Source: JAFGNB01 sp050304135
GTDB lineage: Bacteria; Fibrobacterota; Chitinivibrionia; Chitinivibrionales; Chitinispirillaceae
Reading direction: 5' to 3'
Assembly (NCBI GenBank): GCA_050304135.1
Contig: JBNLDC010000003.1
Span: forward strand, 1 to 64,000
DNA length: 64,000 nucleotides
How positions within the stretch are numbered: the first letter of the stretch is position 1; each line of letters opens with the position of its first letter. Shown in pieces: positions 1 through 8,524 of the stretch. A model generated the notes under the pieces. It made no database searches, was not told where the DNA came from, and was given only the letters and a program-made list of their open reading frames with translations. The translations under genes were made by a program, and so were the position numbers.

Positions 1-136
1 CACACTATAAACTGCCGGAACCGTACATTGCTCATGGGTATGCATAGCGAAACCATAAATCTGAGGAACCGTATGCCTTAATCGGGCTCGTACGGTTCTG
101 TGGGGGCTTCGGGTGAGCAATCACCCGTTTCTACCC
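1..136 (+). mobile_element. Group II intron, 3' end (domains V and VI)
   Basis: This is the 3' end of a group II intron whose body and encoded reverse transcriptase would lie left of the window. Positions 66-98 fold as domain V: an 8-bp perfect lower stem (66-73 with 91-98), a short upper GCC/GGC stem and a small loop. Positions 110-116 and 121-127 form a perfect 7-bp domain VI-like stem around GCAA, followed by TTTCTACCC, the usual kind of intron 3' end. At the third base of the stem there is A where the textbook AGC catalytic triad has G. The 3' exon (from about 137) reads on the minus strand as the end of an IS91-type transposase, so the intron seems to have landed in that gene. The intron assignment is from structure and sequence pattern; the exact boundary is inferred. 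Confidence 0.75.
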
Positions 137-478
137 GGAAACGAGACTACTTTCATCGTTTCCCCGCAGTTGGGGCACTTGAGTGGATCGACACTTCGGC
201 AGGCTCAGTGCATCGCCTCATAGATACAGTTGTCTCGCTGTTCCCGAAGCGCAGGGGGTCCGGAGCCCATAGCACCGTTTTTATTGTATCGCTTTGATAA
301 GAGCCGCCCCGGTCATCCTGCATTTCTTGCGGAATGCGGTATTGGCTTCAATTTTATCCCAATACTCATCGGGGCCGAAAGTACTGGAATCCGCTTGTGG
401 TGCTTTACGCATACCCCGGCGTTTGTTGGAATACCACCCGTAGTACCTTATCTGGTGTTCGCTTTTATTGGGAATGAC
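137..478 (-). pseudogene. IS91-family transposase, C-terminal fragment
   Basis: Read on the minus strand, this segment gives pieces typical of the C-terminal third of IS91/ISCR transposases: IPNKSEHQ, then RYYGWYSNKRRGMRK, then VDPLKCPNCGETMKVVSF with the CxxC zinc-ribbon cysteines. The pieces fall in two frames and an in-frame stop (MH*A) precedes VDPLKC, so the gene is dead. Nothing like the N-terminal replicase part precedes IPNK here. The left end is cut by the group II intron 3' end at about 136. The other half of such a transposase lies at 15142-16192 on the same strand. The family call is strong from the motifs; the exact limits are approximate. Confidence 0.75.
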
Positions 479-1005
479 CTGAATGGAAAATTGTTGCTGC
501 AGCGAAACTTCACGGGAATCGGGACAACGATGCTGCAGGTACCGCAGCTTTTCGGATCCGCCGAGAATATCATGGTAGTGCGGGTATCAGGGCGTGATGG
601 CAGAAATGCGATCGTCGGTACGTTCGCGATACGTCAGTAACCAGCAACAATTCCGTTCGTCCGGATGTGCCGGCCGTTCTTTCTGCAGGGGGAAGGTACG
701 GCCTTTTTTTTATTCAAAACTAGAATACCCCGTCCTCTGGGCGGGGTTAGAGATAATAGGCTTTGCCATTTATCACTGAGACAATGGATGCTGTAACTGC
801 TTGTGCTATCGCACAATGTTTTGGGTAATCCGCGCCACACTATCGTGTGTCGACTCCCTCCTGCCTTTAGGCCTCCGGCCTCAAATCAGGAGGCCCCGTG
901 CTCCGCGCGGGGAGGATTCACTCCTGCGTGAGCGGATTTTCCCCGACCAATCGTCTATCCTGCGTAACAAGAAAACACCAGAACCACAAAACAGAGGAGA
1001 ATAAG
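479..1005. other. Non-coding region with strong hairpins, possible IS200/IS605-like remnant
   Basis: No gene with convincing coding character is visible in these 527 bases. Three hairpins stand out: 727-732 with 742-747 (ACCCCG/CGGGGT), 857-863 with 887-893 (CCTCCTG/CAGGAGG, enclosing GGCC-TCC-GGCC), and 894-898 with 908-912 (CCCCG/CGGGG). Subterminal hairpins separated by roughly 130 bases resemble the ends recognised by IS200/IS605 transposases, so this could be a non-autonomous relic. No tnpA or tnpB reading frame is present and no second copy was found in the window. The mobile-element reading is a weak inference. Confidence 0.3.
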
Positions 1006-1746
1006 ATGAACGCACTGAAAGGACTTCTGATCGGCTGTTCACTCCTGAGCGTTATCACCGGCTGCACGCTTGTTGAAGTACCGTATGATGGACATGATGG
1101 TACCGGGTACCATAGCGATGATTATGAAATCGATGCATATGTGGAGATTCCTTTTACCGTGCGAAGACTGATACGGGACCGGGTTGATGGGTACAGCATG
1201 CCGCCGGTGAGCCGCTACGGAGTGGAGATTTATCCGCTGGAACTGCGTGATCCCTACAACATACCGTCGTACGTAAGCTCGGATTTCAATGGTGATGGTG
1301 TTTATGATTACGCCTATATGTTCAGTGCGGTTTCGTGGGATGGAATTGACTGGTATCTGGATACCAAAATGATCGTTGTGACCTCAACATGGGACGGTTA
1401 TGACTTGTCACTGGATCTTGATCTGGGAACGGTAACCGGATCGGCTGAACTACCGGTAGAGGAGTACTGGGGAATACGGCTTCTTGAGCGGGGCGTTCAT
1501 TCGGTGACGGACTATTATCGCGGTGGAGCGCTCGAACAGACGGTCGAACTGGAAAACGACGGGATTTATCTCGCCAGTATCGATCCGGATGAACGGTCGG
1601 TGCTGTATGCCGAAGGGAATGATGTCTACGAGGTGGTGATCGATTTCGGCTCGGTTGCCAAAAAGAAGGCCGGAAGTAGTGTGGCGCGTGGTGACCGGGT
1701 GATACAACTGACGAAGTCGACACTCCCGAAAACAACAGCAAACTGA
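1006..1746 (+). CDS. Lipoprotein of unknown function
   Basis: A 246-residue protein that I do not recognise. The start ATG at 1006 follows the ribosome site GAGGAG with good spacing and gives a lipoprotein signal: a short basic start, a hydrophobic core and the lipobox ITGC with Cys22, so the mature protein is probably membrane-anchored. A longer frame open from 898 lacks a signal and is not preferred. The mature part is acidic and rich in Tyr and Asp, with DFNGDGVYDYAY (an EF-hand or FG-GAP-like Asp-rich loop) near residue 95, suggesting calcium binding at the cell surface. The gene stands alone and is followed at once by a terminator. The function is unknown. Confidence 0.8.
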   Translation: MNALKGLLIGCSLLSVITGCTLVEVPYDGHDGTGYHSDDYEIDAYVEIPFTVRRLIRDRVDGYSMPPVSRYGVEIYPLELRDPYNIPSYVSSDFNGDGVYDYAYMFSAVSWDGIDWYLDTKMIVVTSTWDGYDLSLDLDLGTVTGSAELPVEEYWGIRLLERGVHSVTDYYRGGALEQTVELENDGIYLASIDPDERSVLYAEGNDVYEVVIDFGSVAKKKAGSSVARGDRVIQLTKSTLPKTTAN

Positions 1747-1768
1747 TTTTAAGGTAGGGTTCTGGTGG

Positions 1769-1810
1769 TCACCTGTTCCGGATTGGATTCCGGGGCGGGT
1801 GATTTTTTTT
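1769..1810 (+). terminator. Rho-independent terminator after the lipoprotein gene
   Basis: An outer TCACC/GGGTGA stem encloses an inner CCGGA/TTCCGG stem, followed directly by eight T residues. It lies 22 bases after the stop of the lipoprotein gene. Confidence 0.65.
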
Positions 1811-1844
1811 ATACTCCCTGCAATTCTGATAACCCGGGTAAGGG

Positions 1845-3635
1845 TTACTTCACATAATCCACTTCACATCTCCCGATCTCCGCCCTGCCATCAGGAAAAA
1901 CAATCCTGACATGATTGCAACCCGCCGAAGGTGCCTCGACCGTAAACAGCACCGGCAACCGCAGCCGGTCTCGTGAATCCGCACAGCAGTAGGGGTATTC
2001 CGTCACCTCCGGCAGATTTGCCAGCCATTCCGCCGAGTCGTTTCTGAAACGGAACTGGAAATCAGATCGTTTGCCCGAAAAAAAGGCATACACCCGCAAG
2101 CCGGTTATCCTGCCATCAACCGCGTACTCGATGAAATCACCACGACGGCCCCTCCGACGGTGAAAATCGTATTTGAAGCGCCATGGACGATCATCGGTAA
2201 ATTCGGTGCCGTTGGTGATGGAATATTTTTCACTGCCGGGCTGCAGTTCGTCAACCAGGGTGAGGTGGTCTGTGACTACCGGACCTGTCGGTTCAGACGG
2301 CCGGGAGGTTCCACCTGGTCCATAGGCAATCACCCGGTAATAGCTGGTATCGCCGATAGCAGCTGTTGTGTCGGAAAAAAGCGGACGGAACGCGACAACG
2401 GTTTCATCAATCGAGTCGCCAGCCAATTTCCAGGGACCCCAAGGCGCAGGGCTTTTCTCGACGATATACCGGGTGGCACCAGCCGAGCCCTGCCAGGAGA
2501 TCGCCGACGGATGGATCACGGGTAGCATAACCGGTGGGGCAGGCGAAGCTGGATCCGGAGGCAGCAGATTTCTGATGGCGAAGGCCCCGTTTCTGACAGC
2601 GGTGAGGATCTCCTGCTCTCCGTCAAGTTCCTCGCGGACGAATCCTCCCGGCCAGTGCAGACCTTCTCCCTTGTGCCAGGTGAATCCGCCGTTGCGGCAA
2701 CGTGGTCGAAGCGACCAGACCAGCGCTCCCGCTGCCGGAGAGGCGACAACACGGCGTATCACTTCGCGTGATTTTTTCGGTGACCATCCCCACTCCCCAA
2801 CTATGTAGGCTTTGCGACCGGCAACTTTTTTAAGGTCCCGGGTAATACCGGCGGCTCCTTTTTTGTAGAAATGGTTGGAGACGATATCAACATTGGGATC
2901 GTCAAGCGCAGCGGTGCGGACACCGTAATTCCCATCCATAACGAGATGGTTGCTGTCAACCTCCTTGAAATACGCTGCCATTTCGGCAAGCCATCCGGCG
3001 GAGGTGTGCATTTCGTTGCCCGTTTCCCAGCAGAGAATCGCTTTGTCATCTTTATAGACTGTTCCCGAAACAGTGTTGCGGCGATTGAGCAGGTACCCGA
3101 CGAGGTGCTTGTAATCATCGCGGATTTCGCGACTTTCGAAGCAGTGTCTACCTTTACGAAGTCGGGCAAAGGTCTTTTTTGAACCCCACCACGGCGGGCC
3201 TTCGAGCAGTGGTATAATCACCCGGATGTGGTACTGGTGCGCAAGCGCAATCACGGTATCCATCACGCTGAATACCGGTTGGCTGTAGGTGCGCCAGCCG
3301 GTAAGATGTTTTGGCCCAATTGCCGGTCGACCGCGTTTCTGCAGTCGCAGGCAGTATATCCTGACGACGGTTCCTCCGGCCTGCTGCACGCAGCGCAGAG
3401 CATCGTGCATGGCAAAGCTTGACGGAAGTGACCAGTGGTCGGTCGACGTAAACGTGAAATCATCTTCAAGGAGGTGGAGGTTGGGAACATTGAAAGAGAT
3501 AAACCGGAAGACATCGCTACCGTCAAAGAGGGTGTCGCCGCTGCGGGTAATGAAGTGTTCGAAGGAATCCTCTGCAGCTCCGGGAGATGAAACCAGCAGA
3601 ATGAGGAGTAGTAAGAGTTGCAGTGTTCGGCTCAT
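1845..3635 (-). CDS. Secreted GH5-like glycoside hydrolase with FnIII-like domain
   Basis: A 596-residue exported enzyme that probably cleaves beta-linked polysaccharide (mannan- or cellulose-type). Residues 1-21 are a Sec signal peptide ending SSPGAAE. Residues about 40-340 form a GH5-type TIM barrel: the acid/base Glu is E208 in ETGNEM, HFYKK follows at 255-259, and the nucleophile Glu is E281 in IVGEWGW. Residues about 370-455 (SWQGSAGATRYIVEKS) look like a fibronectin type III domain, and the remaining 140 residues are beta-rich, perhaps carbohydrate binding. The GH5 fold and the two Glu are well supported. The substrate is inferred and could be mannan, glucan or a related polymer. The gene is monocistronic and convergent with the preceding lipoprotein gene. 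Confidence 0.8.
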   Translation of the reverse strand: MSRTLQLLLLLILLVSSPGAAEDSFEHFITRSGDTLFDGSDVFRFISFNVPNLHLLEDDFTFTSTDHWSLPSSFAMHDALRCVQQAGGTVVRIYCLRLQKRGRPAIGPKHLTGWRTYSQPVFSVMDTVIALAHQYHIRVIIPLLEGPPWWGSKKTFARLRKGRHCFESREIRDDYKHLVGYLLNRRNTVSGTVYKDDKAILCWETGNEMHTSAGWLAEMAAYFKEVDSNHLVMDGNYGVRTAALDDPNVDIVSNHFYKKGAAGITRDLKKVAGRKAYIVGEWGWSPKKSREVIRRVVASPAAGALVWSLRPRCRNGGFTWHKGEGLHWPGGFVREELDGEQEILTAVRNGAFAIRNLLPPDPASPAPPVMLPVIHPSAISWQGSAGATRYIVEKSPAPWGPWKLAGDSIDETVVAFRPLFSDTTAAIGDTSYYRVIAYGPGGTSRPSEPTGPVVTDHLTLVDELQPGSEKYSITNGTEFTDDRPWRFKYDFHRRRGRRGDFIEYAVDGRITGLRVYAFFSGKRSDFQFRFRNDSAEWLANLPEVTEYPYCCADSRDRLRLPVLFTVEAPSAGCNHVRIVFPDGRAEIGRCEVDYVK

Positions 3636-3786
3636 TAGGGTCGGTAACTCCTTACTTCAGTAACAAAAGCTGCGGAGCTGTCGGTAAGCACCGATGGCAT
3701 CTGACAGTATTTCACACGGGAACAATTACAACGGTATTTAATAACTGTCTCATATTAATTTGCACTGCTGTTGCGAACCTAAATCT

Positions 3787-3935
3787 CGGGGTCGGGGTCG
3801 GGGTCGGAATTCGGGATCGGTATCGTCTTTATTTCAAGTATTTTGGAAAGCGGTAAAATAGAAACGGTGCTTTGCACCGGACTCATATCGCTTACGTAAC
3901 AGTAGTGAAATACCGAAAACCGACCCCGACTCCGA
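3787..3935. repeat. GGGTCG short tandem tract with distant inverted copy
   Basis: Four GGGGTC-type units in a row (from 3787) continue into related units around GGGATCGGTATCG. A complementary CCGACCCCGACTCCGA lies at about 3918-3935, so the two could pair as a long hairpin. The 750 bases between the GH5 gene and the isomerase gene contain no believable gene. Tracts like this occur in intergenic DNA of several uncultured bacteria; no function is claimed. Confidence 0.55.
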
Positions 3936-3988
3936 ACGAATAAAAAATAGTGCCGACTATTATGAATCGGTTAATAAATATTTACCGT

Positions 3989-4090
3989 CTGGTTTGGAAG
4001 TGTCATCCTCCGGCAGCCCTGACAGCTTGCCAATATCGTAAAATTACATTTTTGCGGGCCCCCAGCCTCCGGATGACACTCCCAAACCAG
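3989..4090. repeat. 102-bp element with 22-25 bp imperfect inverted ends
   Basis: CTGGTTTGGAAGTGTCATC at 3989-4007 is nearly the reverse complement of GATGACACTCCCAAACCAG at 4072-4090: one mismatch in 19, extending to CCGG on the inner side. The 55 bases between include GGGCCCCCAGCC. The structure could be a small palindromic mobile element or an RNA hairpin. It lies in the non-coding stretch between two genes and does not end in a T-run, so it is not an ordinary terminator. Confidence 0.6.
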
Positions 4091-4300
4091 ACTTCCGTTG
4101 TAGTAGCACTACTTGTTACTTTAGAGTTACTAGTCGTAACCACGTTGCCGATACCATTACGTACTCAGTACTATCACCCTTGTAAAGAACGGCCTGTTTA
4201 ATCCGGCATCCACCCGCTTTCTTCTGTAGTGCAGACGACTAACCAGAGTTAATTCTGAGTGATTGTCAAGGGGCTCCGGGGGCGTTTTTTCGAGGGGGAG

Positions 4301-4345
4301 AAAAAAAAGTTCCCGCATCGATTCCATCGCTGGAGATACGGGAAC
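4301..4345 (-). terminator. Rho-independent terminator of the FKBP isomerase gene
   Basis: On the minus strand GTTCCCGTAT (4345-4336) pairs with ATGCGGGAAC (4318-4309), followed by eight T. It lies about 40 bases beyond the stop of the isomerase gene. Confidence 0.85.
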
Positions 4346-4385
4346 GTGTACTGCTTGAACTGTGTTTGCCTGTTCTGAAGGCGAG

Positions 4386-5099
4386 TTATTTCTCGATGCC
4401 GAGCAGTTCCACTTCAAAAATGAGCAGTTTGTTCGGACCGATATCCCTTCCGGCACCGCGGGGACCGTAGGCGAGTTCCGGTGGTATGAACACCTTGTAT
4501 TTGCTGCCGACTTTCATGAGCTTAAGCGCCTCGGTCCAGCCTTTGATTACCTGATTGACTCCGAACACCGTCGGTTCGCCGCGTTTGATTGAACTGTCGA
4601 ACACTTTGCCGTCGAGCAGCTTACCTTCGTAATGTACCTTGACACGTGACGTATCGGCGGGGATCGGACCGTCGCCCTCCGTGAGTACCGTGTACTGCAG
4701 TCCGCTTTCGGTGGTGACGACTCCCTCTTTCTTTCCGTTTTCTTCGAGGAATTTTTTGGCTTCTTCAAGATTTGCCTGAGCATCAGCGTTTTTTTGTGCC
4801 ATCTGTTTTTCCCGCATTTTTCCCGAGAAGGCGGTCATGACCTTCCGTTCCACGTCTTCCGAAATGCGCGGATCACCACCGGCGACACCGTCCCTGATTC
4901 CGGCGAAAATAACATCAAGAACGATATCGTCTTTCATTCCCTTAAGTGAGCGGGCGATATCATTTCCAATGAGATAACTGACGGTGTCACTGTGTGTGGC
5001 AAGTTTGACGGGTGCTGAAGTAGTTGCTGCCGACTTGTTGCAACCGGCAAAGGCGATAAGTACGGCGGCGCTTGCGAAAACGCAGATAAACCTTTTCAT
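4386..5099 (-). CDS. FKBP-type peptidyl-prolyl isomerase, FkpA/Mip-like lipoprotein
   Basis: A 237-residue peptidyl-prolyl cis-trans isomerase that should help fold envelope proteins. Residues 1-20 are a lipoprotein signal with lipobox FAGC (Cys20). Residues about 38-125 form the helical dimerisation domain of the FkpA/Mip family (YLIGNDIARSLKG, then a long Gln/Lys/Glu-rich helix). Residues 131-237 are the FKBP domain with the expected landmarks VKVHYEGKLLDGKVFDSS, VIKGWTEAL and IPPELAYGPRGAG. Length and domain order match the family. The start ATG at 5099 follows AGGAGCATTC. The gene is transcribed alone and has its own terminator. Confidence 0.9.
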   Translation of the reverse strand: MKRFICVFASAAVLIAFAGCNKSAATTSAPVKLATHSDTVSYLIGNDIARSLKGMKDDIVLDVIFAGIRDGVAGGDPRISEDVERKVMTAFSGKMREKQMAQKNADAQANLEEAKKFLEENGKKEGVVTTESGLQYTVLTEGDGPIPADTSRVKVHYEGKLLDGKVFDSSIKRGEPTVFGVNQVIKGWTEALKLMKVGSKYKVFIPPELAYGPRGAGRDIGPNKLLIFEVELLGIEK

Positions 5100-5214
5100 G
5101 AATGCTCCTTGGGAAAGAGTGGTGGAGATATACTGCCGAAGGTACTGGAACAGAAATGAGTTCCGGACATGTTACTGTGATCAGACAAAATACCTTACGC
5201 GCGATCTCCGCAGG

Positions 5215-6087
5215 TTATCTCTTGCTGATTTTTTTAAGCGCTGCGGGAGTCCATCCGTAATCGGCGGAAAACCCACGGGACCAGCCGAGAACCGGGTGGT
5301 TTACGAGCGATGCCGAGGCGGTTGCGCTGCCGGGAAAAACTGAGATCCCAAGGCCGAAAAAGAGTGGATTATTGGCGACCGCACCGTGGATGGCAATAAT
5401 CCGTGATATTCGGAATTCCTGGCCGATGGCCACACTGACCGGATGCTCGTATGCGGGATTGATGGTGACGAGAACTCCCTGAGCTCCGAATGCGTGACGG
5501 GTGGTATGTATGCCGCAGCGGATTCGGAGATCGGGGTCAGCACCGTCGATATGTCCTGATTTAATGACAATGCGATCAACGGTTGCGGAGAACGAGACGG
5601 GTTTGAGGGGATAAAAGAGCGAAATTCCTCCGAGTCCGAGGGTGACCGCCTGTTCTCCGGGTGCCGCCAGAAAGGACCGGACTCCGGAGATGTCAAGACT
5701 AATCCTGATGTCGCGTGGCAGCTCTACGGCACCCGATAAATATCCCGACTGTTCACGATAGGTCCCGAGTGCATCGAATAACGATATGGTCCCCTTCAGG
5801 CGCAATCGTTTCAGAGCAAACCATACACCACCGGTTGCCGTGGCGAAATGCCTGTCACTGAAATTGTCCATGTCGTCGTAGTAGGTGGTAACTGCGGAGG
5901 AAAGGCCTACAGCGGGGGAATCGTTCATGAATGCGGCTGAAACCAGCGGTGCTCTGCCGCCGGGGCCGTCCGCATAAATGATTGTGCCGAGATTTCCCAT
6001 CAGGTACCCCTGCGGGAACGGTTCGTGCAGGGCGGCGTGCGCTGCTGCGATTAAAAGGAGCAGCGGAAAAAACATTTGTCGCGTCAT
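5215..6087 (-). CDS. Exported protein, probable outer-membrane beta-barrel
   Basis: A protein of about 290 residues with a signal peptide (MTRQMFFPLLLLIAAAHA) and then many alternating hydrophobic/polar stretches of 8-12 residues, as in outer-membrane barrels of the PorV/PorQ kind (for example TLGLGGISLFYPLKPVSFSA and later PLFFGLGISVFPGS). I place the start at the ATG overlapping the stop of the upstream gene (ATGA at 6084-6087), which suggests translational coupling; a GTG three codons earlier is possible. The upstream partner is a lamin-tail surface protein, so the pair may form one envelope unit. The family assignment is an inference from composition. Confidence 0.7.
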   Translation of the reverse strand: MTRQMFFPLLLLIAAAHAALHEPFPQGYLMGNLGTIIYADGPGGRAPLVSAAFMNDSPAVGLSSAVTTYYDDMDNFSDRHFATATGGVWFALKRLRLKGTISLFDALGTYREQSGYLSGAVELPRDIRISLDISGVRSFLAAPGEQAVTLGLGGISLFYPLKPVSFSATVDRIVIKSGHIDGADPDLRIRCGIHTTRHAFGAQGVLVTINPAYEHPVSVAIGQEFRISRIIAIHGAVANNPLFFGLGISVFPGSATASASLVNHPVLGWSRGFSADYGWTPAALKKISKR

Positions 6088-7814
6088 CGTCGCCACAGAA
6101 TCCCCTTTTTTCTGAGCCGTGTCACGCTGCCGCCTTTTTTAACTTCCGCAACTACGAAAAAGGGGCCGGGTGGAGCATAACTCCCCGAAGCGGTGCGTCC
6201 ATCCCAGTACTGTACCTCCAGCGGCACGCCGGAAAAAGTTTTTACCTCGCGTCCGTCAAATCCGTAAATGGTAATGGTAACTGTTGCGGAGGGAGGGAGC
6301 TGCAGCCGTATGGCGAGCCGGTCATCGCTGCCGTCGCCGTCGGGGGTAAAGGGAATCGGACCGATGTCAAGTGAGGGCTTCGTGCTGTTTTTCCAGTAAA
6401 GACCATCACCCGGAAACCCCGGGGTCGGTCGTTCGGCAACCGACCAGACGTCGGCGCTGCAGCCGTCTTCGTTGCCGGTGCGTTCAATTGATGTGGAAGG
6501 CCATTCGGAAAACCAGTCGTCGCTGTAACAGACGGTTTCACGAACGGTTCCATTGCCGTCGAACAACATGATCGTATCTCCGGTATTCCCGAGCGTGATC
6601 CAGTGTTTCGGGGTGATTGAAGCAGTCAGTGCCCGGTAGCGGGAGGTGAGCAGTGCACCGTCCCTGGAGACCACCGCAAAAGCGCCGGGAGCAAGCGGAT
6701 ACGATAACGGTGTAATCGTGACAGTGTCGTCATCTTTGCCGAAACGCCAGTTTTTCAGGTTGATTGCCATAGATGAACGGTTTTCCAGTTCGAACCATTC
6801 CGGTTCTCCGGAGGTTGCCTTGGGAAATATCTCTGTAATCCGTGTCGCCGCCTCGGGTAACCAGACCTCCGAGAGGTCGATCCGCCAGGAGGGTGCCGCA
6901 TCATTCTTCAGTGTGAAAAACAGGGCGCTGGAGTCGGCGGCAAGAGAAAACGCCGCATGGTCGGATCTGTTCCTGAGAGAAAGAGTGCCTTTGGCGACAA
7001 TGTCCGTTGTTCCGGGGTGTTGACTGTTGCACTGCCAAGGAATGGAGGTTTCGGATTGAGCCCTTGTGGAGAGTACCGAGGTGGTGCAGGGAACGGTACC
7101 GGCGGTACGGTTGAAGCGGCCCAGCCGGAACTCGGCGATCCAGCCGCTTTTAAGCGGTTCGAAAGTACCGGGAGAAATACCGGTCGGGCAGTAATCAAAT
7201 ACCGGATTCCCGCCGGTAACGGTGGTGGCAACGAGCGACACCCCTTCGATGTTTTCCGGTATGGCGAGGGTGATTTTATCGTCGGTTGGTGATGATGGTA
7301 GTTCATTCGCTCCGCTTGCACTGCATATGACGGTATCGATCCGAGTTTTTGTTCCCCGGTAGAGTAGTACACCATGGGCAGCCGCCAGTCCGGAAGAACC
7401 GAATTCTCCATCGCCGCAGCGAAGCAGCAGTGTTGAGTCGGGCAGCGCGAATGCGCGGGCGGGATCGGCGGTTACCGCCGTCCGGTAATCGGGGTCAAGA
7501 ATGAGCGCTACACCTCCCGGTTCCAGTTTTCTTGTGGCATAGCGGCAGTTGGTATGGGCGGCAATTGGGGAGGTTTCCTGTGTTACCGAATCCGCCTCGG
7601 AGCCATTGGTGATAAAAAGACTGTCGATAAAAAAAGTGTCGGGGCCGAGGTTGGTCAGTTCAATAAACTCGTGGCTGCCGCCACCGCCTCGTGTGTCGTT
7701 TTCGGTGCCTGGAGGGTCACGGTAGAGTTCCGAGACGATTACCCTGGCTGTTGTTGCCAGTGGTAGTATAAGAAGAGACAGTATCGCTGCAGAGAGACGA
7801 AGATTATTCAGCAT
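6084..7814 (-). CDS. Secreted lamin-tail-domain protein with FlgD/Ig-like C-terminus
   Basis: A 576-residue exported protein. Residues 1-23 are a signal peptide (LPLATTARV). Residues about 24-130 form a first lamin-tail domain (VIVSELYRDPPG, HEFIELTNLGPDTF), and residues about 325-420 a second (ITEIFPKATSGEPEWFELEN, then LKNWRF). The last 90 residues match the FlgD-type Ig repeat seen in secretion-system cargo: LDIGPIPFTPDGDGSDD, VTITIYGFDGREVK and YWDGRTASG. Such proteins are surface or secreted adhesin- or nuclease-associated proteins; no catalytic motif is visible here. Its stop overlaps the start of the next gene by four bases. The exact role is unknown. Confidence 0.8.
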   Translation of the reverse strand: MLNNLRLSAAILSLLILPLATTARVIVSELYRDPPGTENDTRGGGGSHEFIELTNLGPDTFFIDSLFITNGSEADSVTQETSPIAAHTNCRYATRKLEPGGVALILDPDYRTAVTADPARAFALPDSTLLLRCGDGEFGSSGLAAAHGVLLYRGTKTRIDTVICSASGANELPSSPTDDKITLAIPENIEGVSLVATTVTGGNPVFDYCPTGISPGTFEPLKSGWIAEFRLGRFNRTAGTVPCTTSVLSTRAQSETSIPWQCNSQHPGTTDIVAKGTLSLRNRSDHAAFSLAADSSALFFTLKNDAAPSWRIDLSEVWLPEAATRITEIFPKATSGEPEWFELENRSSMAINLKNWRFGKDDDTVTITPLSYPLAPGAFAVVSRDGALLTSRYRALTASITPKHWITLGNTGDTIMLFDGNGTVRETVCYSDDWFSEWPSTSIERTGNEDGCSADVWSVAERPTPGFPGDGLYWKNSTKPSLDIGPIPFTPDGDGSDDRLAIRLQLPPSATVTITIYGFDGREVKTFSGVPLEVQYWDGRTASGSYAPPGPFFVVAEVKKGGSVTRLRKKGILWRR

Positions 7815-8079
7815 AGTGGTAATTGTTATCGTTGGTGAAATAGTCCCGGAATAATTGTATTAAAATAGCCCTGAGCGTTAACCATGTCAAACATGGAAGG
7901 AAACACTCACCCATGTGGGCCTTCTCTTTTTGGCGTGGGTTATTCAGGGGTGATGGTGCTATGCTGTTGAGGGTGTTTTGAAGTATTTTGGTATCATCCG
8001 ACAGGTTGTACTCACTCGGAAGGTTTAATGCATCAGGGGCAATTACATCGTCCCCGAAACAGGCAGATCAGGAGCAGCA

Positions 8080-8484
8080 ATGGCACTTGCAGACGTCATC
8101 AGAACCGCATTGGATCAGATGCAGTATATCGCGAAAACGGAAACCGTGATCGGTGAGCCGATTGTTGCCGGTGAGGTGACGCTGATTCCGGTTTCCCGTG
8201 TCTCGATCGGGTTTGCCGCAGGCGGGGCGGGCAAGGATGACAAACTCGGAAGCGGAGCCGGAACCGGTGGCGGCGTTACGGTAACGCCGGTCGCCTTTAT
8301 CGTGGTTACCGGTGAAAAAGTACAGGTGCAACCGCTCACTCCCACCGATCCGATTCTCAATAAAGTACTTTCGGTCGCCCCGGATATCATCACCAATGTA
8401 TCAAAATATTTCACTGCACGCAGCAAAAAAGGGGGAAAGACGAAGAAGGCCGACAGGGAACACGATACCGCCGGAAAAGAGTAA
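8080..8484 (+). CDS. GerW/YtfJ-family protein
   Basis: A 134-residue protein of the GerW (YtfJ) family. The signature is clear: TVIGEPIVAGEVTLIPVSRV (22-41), then IGFAAGGAG, a Gly-rich loop (GSGAGTGGGVTVTPVAFIVV) and a final helix. The Lys-rich tail (KKGGKTKKADREHD) is an extension. In Bacillus the family is known as a spore protein needed for germination, but homologues are widespread in non-spore-formers, where the role is unknown; sporulation should not be inferred. The start has a good site (CAGGAGCAGCAATG). A beta-helix gene follows 40 bases later on the same strand and is probably co-transcribed. Confidence 0.85.
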   Translation: MALADVIRTALDQMQYIAKTETVIGEPIVAGEVTLIPVSRVSIGFAAGGAGKDDKLGSGAGTGGGVTVTPVAFIVVTGEKVQVQPLTPTDPILNKVLSVAPDIITNVSKYFTARSKKGGKTKKADREHDTAGKE

Positions 8485-8524
8485 TCCGGTACCCCCCTGA
8501 GCTGCCCGAAGCGTTCAGCACGCT

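Noticed and set aside
230..640. A 136-codon plus-strand frame
   Set aside because: It is the antisense of the IS91 transposase fragment, whose minus-strand motifs are specific.
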